Shown: positions 51,798-59,709 of the stretch, piece after piece | How positions within the stretch are numbered: position 1 is the stretch's first letter | Layout: every line of letters starts with the position of its first letter | Source: Burkholderiales bacterium | Lineage (GTDB): Bacteria > Pseudomonadota > Gammaproteobacteria > Burkholderiales > Burkholderiaceae_C | Assembly (NCBI GenBank): GCA_030604135.1 | Contig: JAUVWL010000001.1 | Location: 303,580 to 367,579 of the forward strand | Direction of reading: 5' to 3' | Length of the DNA stretch: 64,000 bases | Made by a program: the position numbers and the translations under genes | The notes under the pieces: generated by a model | Seen by the model: the letters and a program-made list of their open reading frames with translations, nothing else | Told to the model about the DNA's origin: nothing | Databases searched by the model: none

Positions 51798-52493
51798 ATG
51801 TGGCAAGTCAATGAAGTGATGTGGGGTAACGGTGGCGCCAGTGGCCGTATCGAAGGAGGCACCCCTTCGATGGCCAATGCCATGCTGTTGCGCATGCTCG
51901 ATGAAATCGACTACGGTGTGCTGGTCATGGATGAGCGGGGTCGCATTCAGCACTCCAACCACCTGGCCAGACACGAACTGGCCAGTGCACGCATGCTTGT
52001 CTCGCGCGGCAGCGGGCTGTTGGGCAGCCTGCCGGAACACACGGTCCAGATCCAGCAGGGGCTGGATCTGGCGCTCAAGGGGCAGCGCAAGCTGGTCCTG
52101 CTGGAAGACGGGGACCACGAGCTGTCCCTGGCCTTCATTCCCCTGAGCCACCCTCTGGAGTCCGAGTCACCCACGGTGCTGGTTCTCATGCAGCGGCAGA
52201 GCACCTGCGACAACCTGGCGGTTCGCATGTTTGCCCGCAGCAAGGGGCTCAGCCCCAGCGAGGAGGCGGTCATGATCGGCTTGTGTCGGGGTCTGGGGGT
52301 GCCGGAAATCGCCCGGGAGCATGGCGTGGCCGAGTCGACCGTGCGCAGCCAGGTCAAGTCATTGCGCGAAAAAACCGGGTGCTGCAGCATCCGCAAGCTG
52401 ATGCAGCGCGTCAACAGCCTGCCGCCGGTGGTGCCGGCCTTGCGCATCATCACGCCGATCACGCACAATTCAGCAGATTTCGCCCACATCTGA
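51798..52493 (+). CDS. LuxR-type regulator with PAS-like N-terminus
   Basis: A 231-residue transcription regulator from ATG 51798, preceded by CCAGGAGGTACG. Residues 25-130 look like a PAS sensor (MLDEIDYGVLVMDERGRIQH). The C-terminal helix-turn-helix has LSPSEEAVMIGLCRGLGVPE and HGVAESTVRSQVKSLREKTG. There is no receiver domain, so it senses a ligand or redox state rather than phosphorylation. The Crp-type gene starts 6 bp after its stop. Confidence 0.87.
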   Translation: MWQVNEVMWGNGGASGRIEGGTPSMANAMLLRMLDEIDYGVLVMDERGRIQHSNHLARHELASARMLVSRGSGLLGSLPEHTVQIQQGLDLALKGQRKLVLLEDGDHELSLAFIPLSHPLESESPTVLVLMQRQSTCDNLAVRMFARSKGLSPSEEAVMIGLCRGLGVPEIAREHGVAESTVRSQVKSLREKTGCCSIRKLMQRVNSLPPVVPALRIITPITHNSADFAHI

Positions 52494-52499
52494 TGTTCC

Positions 52500-53144
52500 A
52501 TGAGCGCCCATTTGCCCAACCAGCATGAGCCATCTGCCCATATCCGGGCGCTGGCGGCCATGGGCGTGCAGAGACGCTACCGGCGCGGCGCCCTGCTGAT
52601 TCAGGAGGGCGAAACCGGAGACACCCTCTACATTGTTCAGCAGGGGCGTTTACGCGCCTTTCTGGGCGATGGTCAGGGCAAGGAGCTGACGCTGGGTATC
52701 TATGGCCCTGGCGAGTATGTGGGCGAAATGTCGCTGGACGGCGGGCCTCGATCGGCCAATGTCGAAGCCATGGAGCCGAGCACCTGTGCCGTGATCACCC
52801 GCGAGGTGCTGCTCGACTACATCGGGCAGCAACCCGAGTTCGCGCTGGAGCTCATGGCGCGCCTGATTCGTCGCGCCCGCCTGGCCACCGAAAGCGCCCG
52901 CAACGTGGCACTGATCGACGTTTACGGACGCCTGGTGCGCTTGCTCAACCAGATGGCGCTGGATCCCAACGCGCAGGGCGAGCGCATGCTGTCGGAGCGC
53001 CTGACCCACCAGGCCATGTCGCAGCATCTTGCCTGCTCGCGAGAAATGGTCAGCCGCCTGCTGCGGGACCTGGAAACCGGCGGCTATATCGAGGTGCGTG
53101 ACCGGTGGATCTGGCTGCTCAAGCCGCTGCCAGCGCGCTGGTAA
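52500..53144 (+). CDS. Crp/Fnr-family regulator with cNMP-binding domain
   Basis: A 214-residue regulator. The cyclic-nucleotide cassette reads YVGEMSLDGGPRSANVEA, which keeps the Glu and Arg-Ser that bind cAMP in E. coli CRP (GELGLFEEGQERSA). The C-terminal winged helix is MSQHLACSREMVSRLLRDLE. No Fnr-type N-terminal Cys cluster is present. It is cotranscribed with the LuxR gene and converges on the cyclase-haloperoxidase-subtilisin operon 16 bp away. It could respond to the cyclase product. Confidence 0.9.
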   Translation: MSAHLPNQHEPSAHIRALAAMGVQRRYRRGALLIQEGETGDTLYIVQQGRLRAFLGDGQGKELTLGIYGPGEYVGEMSLDGGPRSANVEAMEPSTCAVITREVLLDYIGQQPEFALELMARLIRRARLATESARNVALIDVYGRLVRLLNQMALDPNAQGERMLSERLTHQAMSQHLACSREMVSRLLRDLETGGYIEVRDRWIWLLKPLPARW

Positions 53145-53159
53145 GCCCTGCTCGCGCGC

Positions 53160-55250
53160 TCACGGCGAGCCGTTGCAACCTCGGTTGACCTGGTCACGTG
53201 CCACCTGTGGCGCCGCCATGCTGGTGCCCACCAGGCGGACCCGTGCCGCGCTGCGTGTGCCGGCGGACCGAACCCCCCAGAGTGTCGCGTGGTCGTCGCT
53301 GACTGCGAACCGGTCGGGCACCTTCTGTACGTTGGCACGCTCTGGCCGGCAGGCGTCCGGGTCGGGAGCGCGCGGGCTGTAGCGGGCCATCGGGTCCATG
53401 GCGCTGGCGAAGTAGCGGATTCCGCCCACCGACACCGTGCCGGCTCCGGTGGCGATGTCGTTGAAGGTGCCGCTGCGCCGCACCAGCGAAGGGTTTTCAG
53501 GGTGGTCGATGAAGCCACCCAGTCCGCCGCTGGTGTCGTAGTGGCGGTCTTCCAGCCACGACTGGCGGGCGCCGGTGTCGGCCACGCCCAGCGGCACGTC
53601 GTCTCGCTCGATGTAAGCGTCCATCACCACGCAGGCGTCGCTCTGGTTGATGATGCGCACGCGCCAGGACCCGGCTCGGGTGGTCACGGTGTTGCCAAAC
53701 CAGCTGGCGGTGGGCGCCAGGGCAACCAGCGCGCAACTGCCCGGTTGGCCCAGGGCACTCTGCTGCGGGAACAGAATGGCCACCTGTGGCTTGGCTGCCG
53801 AGGGCCAGACCTTGCTTTCTCCCAGATTGATCGGGGGCAGGGGCGTTGAAGCACCAGGCGGCGTGATTTCGACTTGCAGTTTCTTCAGGGGATGGTTGGG
53901 TTTCTCATGGGCCTCGAACCAGAGTTCCAGGAAGCTCTGGCTGTGGTCATCGGGAGGCAGGCGCCAGTGCAATGTGGCCTCGTGAGGCTTGGCTTGCCCA
54001 TCCTGCTTGCTTTGCTTTGGTTTCTGACCTTGTTGCCCAGGTTGGAGCAGCGCATTGGCATGGGTGCGTGCCTGGTAGGCGTTGCCGGCCGGGATGACCA
54101 GCTGGCAGTCGCGACCGCTGCAGGCGATCAGCTGGGCCATGCCCGCTTCGAGCATCGAGCTGCCGTTGTGTGGGCCGGCCAGGGCGCCCCAGCTCAGGTT
54201 GACGGTCACACTGGCCTTCGCTGCACACCGGCTCAGCGCCCAGGCCAGCGCGTCCATGACGCTGACGCTCAGGGCTCCGCCCGAACTGTCGGCCACACTG
54301 GCCCAGTCCAGCTGCGCCACGATCAAAGGGGTTCTCGATGCAGGATCGTGCGCCGCTTGCCAGTCGGGTGGGCTGTCTTCGGTGCCGATGGTTCGGGTGT
54401 AGACGCGAGGGCCTGCCGCCAGACTGCCCACATGGGTGCCGTGCTGGACCGCATGGTTCAGCTCCCACATCTGCCAGTGCCGGTAGAGCGCGTCTTCGTC
54501 GACCTTGCCCTGATGGGTGTGCGCCGCAATGGCGGCCTGGATGGCCGGGCCGGTCAGCTCATGACCGTACCCCAGATCGGTGGGAGCGGGGCCGGCACGG
54601 GCCGGGTCCAGCGGTGCGGGTTCGGGTGAGACGGCAGCACGGCCGTGCGGTCCCTGGGTTTCGTCTTGCCGCCAGAAGGCAGCCACCCGGGTCTGATGAT
54701 CCGGACCACTGAGGAAGTCGGCATGGGCCAGCGCCAGGCCGTTGTCGATGATGACCACCACATCGCCGTTGGCGGCGCAGGCTGGCGCAGGACATGCGCC
54801 GCCATTGGCCGCATGCCGGGCCAGCGGGCGGGCATGGTGACCCACGGGCAGGCCGAGGTCGTAGCGCAGCACCCGACCGTGCAGGGGGCGACCGGGTTTC
54901 AGCGCGTCGAAGAAGCCGCGGCGCGCGCGGGCGGTGCAGAAGCTCAACCCTGCGCCGAAGCCCAGGTAGACGCCTGGGACCTGCAGCCAGTCGGGGTCGG
55001 TGGCGGCGACCAGATCGGCCACACTGAAGCCGTCGGTCAGTTCGATCAGCAGCGGCAGCCAATCGGGGCGTGCTGCCCGTCCATAAGCGTCCCGAAAACC
55101 CGCGAAGTCGGTGGTTTCCGCCCACGCGAGGTAGGGATCGCTGCGGTCCAGGGCACCGGGTGCCGACCAGTCGATGCCGGTGAAGCGACCGCGAGGCAGG
55201 TTCACCCATGGACCAGGGTCGGGCTTTGCGCCCGGGTGCCCGGACTTCAT
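53160..55250 (-). CDS. S8 (subtilisin-family) serine peptidase without signal peptide
   Basis: A 696-residue subtilase from ATG 55250. The triad is complete: Asp169 in VVIIDNGLALAHADF, His270 in QHGTHVGSLAAG and Ser677 in GTSMAAPQVAR; oxyanion Asn390 is in IPAGNAYQA. The first 160 residues may be a prodomain or partner-binding region. About 190 residues, Pro/Gln-rich then beta-like, are inserted between the Asn and Ser blocks. No signal peptide is visible, so it may act in the cytoplasm. Ser lies only 20 residues from the C-terminus. It overlaps the haloperoxidase gene by 4 bp. Confidence 0.88.
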   Translation of the reverse strand: MKSGHPGAKPDPGPWVNLPRGRFTGIDWSAPGALDRSDPYLAWAETTDFAGFRDAYGRAARPDWLPLLIELTDGFSVADLVAATDPDWLQVPGVYLGFGAGLSFCTARARRGFFDALKPGRPLHGRVLRYDLGLPVGHHARPLARHAANGGACPAPACAANGDVVVIIDNGLALAHADFLSGPDHQTRVAAFWRQDETQGPHGRAAVSPEPAPLDPARAGPAPTDLGYGHELTGPAIQAAIAAHTHQGKVDEDALYRHWQMWELNHAVQHGTHVGSLAAGPRVYTRTIGTEDSPPDWQAAHDPASRTPLIVAQLDWASVADSSGGALSVSVMDALAWALSRCAAKASVTVNLSWGALAGPHNGSSMLEAGMAQLIACSGRDCQLVIPAGNAYQARTHANALLQPGQQGQKPKQSKQDGQAKPHEATLHWRLPPDDHSQSFLELWFEAHEKPNHPLKKLQVEITPPGASTPLPPINLGESKVWPSAAKPQVAILFPQQSALGQPGSCALVALAPTASWFGNTVTTRAGSWRVRIINQSDACVVMDAYIERDDVPLGVADTGARQSWLEDRHYDTSGGLGGFIDHPENPSLVRRSGTFNDIATGAGTVSVGGIRYFASAMDPMARYSPRAPDPDACRPERANVQKVPDRFAVSDDHATLWGVRSAGTRSAARVRLVGTSMAAPQVARDQVNRGCNGSP

Positions 55251-56362
55251 TGCCACTCCTTGACAGCCTCGTTCCAGAGCCAGGTCATCAAGGGGCCGGT
55301 GGGCAGCCCGAATGCCGGGCCGACCTGGCGACCGGCTTCGCCGTTGTCGATCGAGTCCTGCAGGTCGAAATCGCGCGCACTGCCACCTGGGCCGGCGTAG
55401 GTGCTGCCCAGGAACTCGCGCTGGCGCAGGTTGGCGCCACTGCAGCGCCCGAGCATGAACTCGGCCAGCAGTGTGCCCAGCACCCGCCCGACAGCCGAAT
55501 CGACCGGGTAGTGCACGCCGGCCACGGTACGGTTGACGGCAATGCGGTAGGCCTGGCGCTGCAGCTGCACGCGCCGGTCGTCGTTGCCCTTCTTGTGGCT
55601 GGCACCCGGCCTGGCCGCCCGGAACAGGGCGTCGAGCACGGTCGCGGCGATGAACGCCTCGGTGGCGTGACCACTGGGGTAGGCGCCATGGCCCGGCGTG
55701 GGAATCATGGGCTGGATCTGGGGTGAGAGCTCCACTGGGCGCACGACCGCAAAGATCTGCTTGAAGCGCATCTCGACATGGTTGGCCAGCGCAAAGGCGA
55801 GTGCCAGCAATTGCTGGGTCTTTTTCTGGCGGTGGTCGAGCATGCCGGTGATGGCGGCCCAGAACGGAAACGGCAAGCCGATTTGTGACAGGATCTCGGC
55901 ACCCCGGTCGCCCCGAAGGTCGGCGTAGGCGGCCACCAGTTCCATCTGACCTCTGAGCAGGGCCAGGTCGGGGGCGTCCAGGCTCAACAGTTCGCGCTGC
56001 TTGCAGCCTTTCTTGCCCATCTCGACGAAGTGCAGGCTGGCTTTGCCCTTGTGGGCACCGTACTGCAGGCCCTCGACCAGTTCGCTGAAGCAGGCGCTCA
56101 GACGGGGGCCGTCGGCCCACAGGGCCAGGTTGTCAGGGTCGTTGAATGCGGGCACCGGCGGGGTGATGACGGGGCCTTCGAAGGGGCCTGCGATGGCGTT
56201 GCGGTTGAGACCCAGGGATTCGGCTGTGACAGGTGCCTCGCCATATCCACCATAACCGCCGTAGCCGCCATAACCACCATACCCTCCATATCCCCCGTAT
56301 CCCCCGTATCCGCCATAGCCGCCATAGCCGCCATAGCCACCATTCGTGCTCATGATTGACAT
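55247..56362 (-). CDS. Vanadium haloperoxidase/PAP2-type protein with GGY repeats
   Basis: A 371-residue protein. Residues 8-40 are eleven tandem GGY triplets. The PAP2/vanadium-haloperoxidase core has all three signature motifs: Lys201 and Arg208 in KQIFAVVRP; Ser230-Gly-His232 in YPSGHATEAF; Arg278 and His284 in NRTVAGVHYPVD. The PTPGHGAYPSGHA context favours haloperoxidase over lipid phosphatase, and there are no strong transmembrane helices or signal peptide. It lies 15 bp after the cyclase gene and overlaps the subtilisin gene by 4 bp. Activity is inferred. Confidence 0.87.
   Translation of the reverse strand: MSIMSTNGGYGGYGGYGGYGGYGGYGGYGGYGGYGGYGGYGEAPVTAESLGLNRNAIAGPFEGPVITPPVPAFNDPDNLALWADGPRLSACFSELVEGLQYGAHKGKASLHFVEMGKKGCKQRELLSLDAPDLALLRGQMELVAAYADLRGDRGAEILSQIGLPFPFWAAITGMLDHRQKKTQQLLALAFALANHVEMRFKQIFAVVRPVELSPQIQPMIPTPGHGAYPSGHATEAFIAATVLDALFRAARPGASHKKGNDDRRVQLQRQAYRIAVNRTVAGVHYPVDSAVGRVLGTLLAEFMLGRCSGANLRQREFLGSTYAGPGGSARDFDLQDSIDNGEAGRQVGPAFGLPTGPLMTWLWNEAVKEWQ
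56243..56341 (-). repeat. Eleven tandem GGY codon triplets
   Basis: A 99-bp in-frame tract of 9-bp units encoding Gly-Gly-Tyr. Synonymous positions vary (GGC/GGT/GGA/GGG, TAT/TAC), so it is not a fresh perfect slippage tract; selection at protein level is suggested. Copy number could still change by slippage without frameshift. Confidence 0.9.
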
Positions 56363-56377
56363 CCTTTTCAGTGTTCT

Positions 56378-58204
56378 TTACTTCAGGCCAAGCGCTTCCA
56401 TGGCCTTGGCCACGCGTTCACGTCCCACGCTGCCTTTGCCGTAGGAGCGAAATCCCGACAGAGTCAGGCCGGGTTGCAATGCCAGAATCTTGCCGAAAAC
56501 CTGTCGCGCCTCTTCCGTCTTTCCAGACTCGTACAGGGCGGTCATCAACAATCGCAAAGAGGCAAGGTAATAGCCATTCCTTCGCAAGGACCGTCGGCAC
56601 ATTTCGATCGTCTTGTCCAGATCGTTGACGGCATGGTATGCATGCGCAACCAGCATCTCGATGAAGAAGCGTTGCGGGTCCAGCGGAGACAACTCCAGCG
56701 CCCGCTCAGATTCACGCACCGCATCGGCCGGGTCGCCCCACATGGTGGACCAGAATCCCGCGTACAACCAGGCGTTGTGGTCGTTCGGGTTGAGGTCGGT
56801 GGCCTGCAGCAGCAATTGGCGTGATGAGTCCAGATCGACGCCCAGGTGGCATTGCACGTGGCCTTTGATGGCCAGGGCCAGGGAGCTGTGGGGTTCCAGG
56901 TCGAGTGCACGGTCGGCGATGTCAATGGCACGTCGGAACTCGGCTGGCGCGTCGGCGCTGCGGCCCTGAATGATGTTCAGAATGTGCCACTTGGCCATCC
57001 AGGCCCAGGGGGTGGCGACCCGCCCGTGGCGGTCGGTCACGGCTTCAAGCAACTCCCGGCTGCGCTCCAGGTCACGCGCGGTGGACCGGTGCATCAGGGC
57101 GATGCCACCGAGCAGCAGGGCGTTGCTGTCGAGTTGGGGCACGGGCAAGACCATCGCGCGGCGGATGGTGGCGTCCATCAGGGCCTCGGTGCTGGCGTCG
57201 GTGAGCTGGTGGATCAGCTGGCTGTCGACCTGCAACAAATCCTCGACCGGACCCACCAGCCGGTCGGCCCAGACCACCTCGCTGCGCAGGGCATCGCTCA
57301 GTTCAGCGGTGACCACCAGTTGGGTACCAAGCACACTGTAGCTGCCGCTGAGCACGAAGCTGGCCGACAGGTGGTGCTGTATCTCTGCCAGATCGGTCTG
57401 GCGGCCACGGAAAGCGGTGGTCGACAGGCGGGAAATGACGCGCAGCTGCCCCGCACGGGAGAGTTGTGTGATGACGGCGTCGGCGAGCAGCTCACCAATG
57501 ACCTGCTGGTCGACCGGACCTGCGCCGCAGTCGAAGGGAATGACGGCAATGGTCGGGCGCAGGTCATCCTGGACAGGTGGTCTGGGTTTTGCACGGGCGG
57601 CACCATCGCCAGCCCGGTCTACCGGCCAGACCCGCCAGGTGCGCACCGGCTCTGGCCAGTGCTTGAGGTAGCTCTCCCCCATGTCCTCCACCTCGCCATC
57701 CATGCCATCGACGATGGCGTCCCGTACCGGCGCTGTGACGACCACCTGACCCGGGCCGGCCAGACCGGCCACACGCGCCGCGAGGTTGACGCCATGCCCG
57801 TAGATATCGTGCTCGCCGACATAGAGGTGGCTGGCGTTCAAGCCAGCGCGCAGATGCATGTGCTGATCGTCCGGCAGGCTCGCGTTGGTGTCGTCAAAGT
57901 GGCGTTGCAGTTCGAGCGCGGTGCCCAGGGCATGTGTTGCGTCGTCGAACTCGGCCAGCAGTCCGTCGCCCAGGCTTTTGACCAGCCGGCCGCGCCGGGC
58001 GCTGATGCGCTCGCTGGCGTGAACCATAAAGGCGCGCCAGCGTTCGACCACCTGGGCTTCGTGTGCAGCCATGAGCCGAACCGATTCCACCAGATCGATC
58101 ACGAGCACCACCTTGTGTTGTTGCAAGGGAAGGCCGGCGGCCAGCAGCGCGACTTCCTCGGTGTTTTGCAATGCCATCGTGTGGGGTCGAGGGGGAAAAG
58201 TCAT
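56378..58204 (-). CDS. Class III adenylate cyclase with TolB-like and TPR regions
   Basis: A 608-residue protein. The N-terminal cyclase homology domain has both metal Asp residues (Asp37 in VLVIDLVES, Asp80 in KSLGDGLLAEF), the adenine-selecting Lys76, and the transition-state Asn/Arg in YGHGVNLAARVAG. The middle part (RPTIAVIPFDCG to SGSYSVLGTQLVV) is the TolB-like region often found in such cyclases. TPR-type repeats fill the last 250 residues. The start is uncertain: ATG 58204, ATG 58177 or TTG 58231, none with a strong ribosome-binding site. It is the first gene of the three-gene operon. Confidence 0.88.
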   Translation of the reverse strand: MTFPPRPHTMALQNTEEVALLAAGLPLQQHKVVLVIDLVESVRLMAAHEAQVVERWRAFMVHASERISARRGRLVKSLGDGLLAEFDDATHALGTALELQRHFDDTNASLPDDQHMHLRAGLNASHLYVGEHDIYGHGVNLAARVAGLAGPGQVVVTAPVRDAIVDGMDGEVEDMGESYLKHWPEPVRTWRVWPVDRAGDGAARAKPRPPVQDDLRPTIAVIPFDCGAGPVDQQVIGELLADAVITQLSRAGQLRVISRLSTTAFRGRQTDLAEIQHHLSASFVLSGSYSVLGTQLVVTAELSDALRSEVVWADRLVGPVEDLLQVDSQLIHQLTDASTEALMDATIRRAMVLPVPQLDSNALLLGGIALMHRSTARDLERSRELLEAVTDRHGRVATPWAWMAKWHILNIIQGRSADAPAEFRRAIDIADRALDLEPHSSLALAIKGHVQCHLGVDLDSSRQLLLQATDLNPNDHNAWLYAGFWSTMWGDPADAVRESERALELSPLDPQRFFIEMLVAHAYHAVNDLDKTIEMCRRSLRRNGYYLASLRLLMTALYESGKTEEARQVFGKILALQPGLTLSGFRSYGKGSVGRERVAKAMEALGLK

Positions 58205-58218
58205 CCCCAGGATGGGGG

Positions 58219-58267
58219 AGGCGAATGTCAAAAGTTTCGCACAGTTTGCATGGACAGGCGAATGTCA
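58219..58267 (-). promoter_or_regulatory. Exact 12-bp direct repeat upstream of the cyclase operon
   Basis: AGGCGAATGTCA occurs at 58219-58230 and again at 58256-58267, 37 bp apart. Both lie just upstream of the preferred cyclase start. Spaced direct repeats in a leader often mark a regulator site. No CRP-type TGTGA/TCACA palindrome was seen here. Confidence 0.4.
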
Positions 58268-58343
58268 GTTCCTGGCACGCTCAGGGCAGATGCGTTGACA
58301 TGACGTGAATTGACCAGCCATGGCGGCGGAGGTCCGGCACGCG

Positions 58344-58377
58344 GAAAAAAAAGAGCCGGCTGAGCCGGCTTTTTTTC
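58344..58377 (-). terminator. Bidirectional-type terminator after the H1/SWIB gene
   Basis: An A8 tract, AGCCGGC (58354-58360), TGA, GCCGGCT (58364-58370) and a T7 tract. On the minus strand the stem is followed by a T run, so it terminates the H1/SWIB transcript before the cyclase operon. The mirror layout would also stop plus-strand transcripts. Confidence 0.85.
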
Positions 58378-58415
58378 GAATGGAGCAGGCCTGCAGGCCT
58401 GTCCAGATCAAGGCA

Positions 58416-58877
58416 TCACTTCAAATGCTCGTTGATCATCTTGGTCATTTCAAACATGTTGGCTTCGGCCTTCTTGAAGATCTCCTTCAGCTTGGCGTCG
58501 GCCTTGATGATGCGCTTGTTGACCGCATCCTGCAGCTTGTTCTTCTTGATGTACTCCCACACCTTCTTGGTGACCTCGGTGCGCGGCAGCGGGTTGGCGC
58601 CGACGATGGCAGCCAGTGCGGCGCTGGGGGTCATGGCCTTCATGAAGGCGGCGTTGGGGGTGCGCTTCTTGGCGGGCGCCTTCTTCGCTGCGACCTTCTT
58701 GGCCGGGGCGGCTTTCTTGGCCGGAGCGGCCTTCTTCGCCGGTGCCGCTTTCTTCGCAGGTGCTGCGGCCTTCTTCGCCGGCGCAGCCTTCTTGGCCGGA
58801 GCGGCCTTCTTGGCGGGTGCAGCGGCTTTCTTGGCCGGGGCCGCCTTTTTGGCGGGAGCTTTCTTTGCAGTTGCCAT
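58416..58877 (-). CDS. Histone H1-like / SWIB domain protein
   Basis: A 153-residue protein from ATG 58877 (AGAAGGAAACG upstream). Residues 1-72 are a Lys/Ala/Pro repeat tail (AAPAKKA units) like the histone H1 C-terminal tail, expected to bind DNA. Residues 78-151 form a SWIB/MDM2 domain (FMKAMTPSAALAAIVGANPL, VWEYIKKNKLQD, KADAKLKEIF). Such fusions occur in betaproteobacteria and in Chlamydia. A chromatin-compaction role is inferred. An upstream extension to 59051 lacks homology. Confidence 0.9.
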   Translation of the reverse strand: MATAKKAPAKKAAPAKKAAAPAKKAAPAKKAAPAKKAAAPAKKAAPAKKAAPAKKAAPAKKVAAKKAPAKKRTPNAAFMKAMTPSAALAAIVGANPLPRTEVTKKVWEYIKKNKLQDAVNKRIIKADAKLKEIFKKAEANMFEMTKMINEHLK

Positions 58878-58945
58878 GGTTGCGTTTCCTTCTGGAAGTG
58901 GTGTTGACACCGGCGCTGGATCGCGCTCCTGTGCCGGTGCTTCGG

Positions 58946-58974
58946 ATGCTAATGGACTTGGTGCGGCATTCCAA
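58946..58974 (-). promoter_or_regulatory. Possible promoter of the H1/SWIB gene
   Basis: On the minus strand TTGGAA (58974-58969), a 17-nt spacer and TAGCAT (58951-58946) each match four of six consensus bases. The start codon is about 70 nt downstream. The remaining gap up to rraA (58975-59172) contains only AT-richer sequence and no gene that I can support. Confidence 0.4.
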
Positions 58975-59172
58975 GGGACGTCAAGCGATTTTTTGTCGTT
59001 TTTCAGAGGGAAAACACCTTCCTTTGACCGGGAAAACAACACTTGCCACACTCCGGCGCCGCTCAGGGCTGGTTCACACGCATTCTGTGAAGAAAATGCG
59101 CTGACCGAAGCACCCTGACCGTCTGCGGTATTTGGGCTTGTTTATGCATTTGCTCCGAGGAGGTTTTCACCC

Positions 59173-59676
59173 ATGACGATCCCGTCCTTGCCAGCCACGT
59201 GTGACCTTTGCGATACCCACAAGAACGACAGTTCCGGGAGCTTGCGGGTCTTGCCGCCGGTTTTTCGTGACTTTGGTGCTGTGCACCGTTTTGCAGGCCC
59301 GGTGGTCACCGTCAAGTGCCACGAGGACAACTCGCTGGTCAAGGCCATGGTCGACAGCCCGGGCGAGGGCAGGGTGCTGGTGGTGGATGGCGGCGCTTCG
59401 CTGCGGCGCGCGCTGCTGGGTGGCAACCTGGGCGCTGCGGCTGCCCGCAATGGCTGGGCGGGTGTGGTGATCGATGGGTGTGTGCGTGATGTGGCCGAGT
59501 TGGCGGCGTGTCAGGTGGGCATCCGGGCGCTGGCTTCCATGCCGATGCCGACGGAAAAGCGCAACGAGGGGCAGCGCGACGTACCGGTGCAGGTGCAGGG
59601 GGTCTGGGTGCGTCCCGGTGACTGGCTGTGCGCCGACGAGGACGGCATGGTGGTGGCGGACCGGCCGCTGGCCTGA
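59173..59676 (+). CDS. rraA: RraA-family protein
   Basis: A 167-residue trimeric RraA fold. It opens with PATCDLCDTHKNDSSGSLRV, then VVTVKCHEDNSLVKAMVDSPGEG, VVDGGASLRRALLGGNLG and VIDGCVRDVAELA. RraA inhibits RNase E in E. coli, but related proteins are HMG/oxaloacetate aldolases; the GxRD-type motif (DGCVRD) is compatible with either. GAGGAGG lies 10 nt before the ATG. It stands alone, convergent with the permease gene. Confidence 0.85.
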   Translation: MTIPSLPATCDLCDTHKNDSSGSLRVLPPVFRDFGAVHRFAGPVVTVKCHEDNSLVKAMVDSPGEGRVLVVDGGASLRRALLGGNLGAAAARNGWAGVVIDGCVRDVAELAACQVGIRALASMPMPTEKRNEGQRDVPVQVQGVWVRPGDWLCADEDGMVVADRPLA

Positions 59677-59709
59677 CCCGCGAAGGTCCGCCTTCAGCCC
59701 CTCAGCCTC

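Noticed and set aside
56243..56341. Possible CRISPR-like array
   Set aside because: The 9-bp units are contiguous codons for GGY in one reading frame, without spacers.
58680..58877. Tandem DNA repeat as a mobile element
   Set aside because: The repetition is the Lys/Ala/Pro codon pattern of the H1-like tail.
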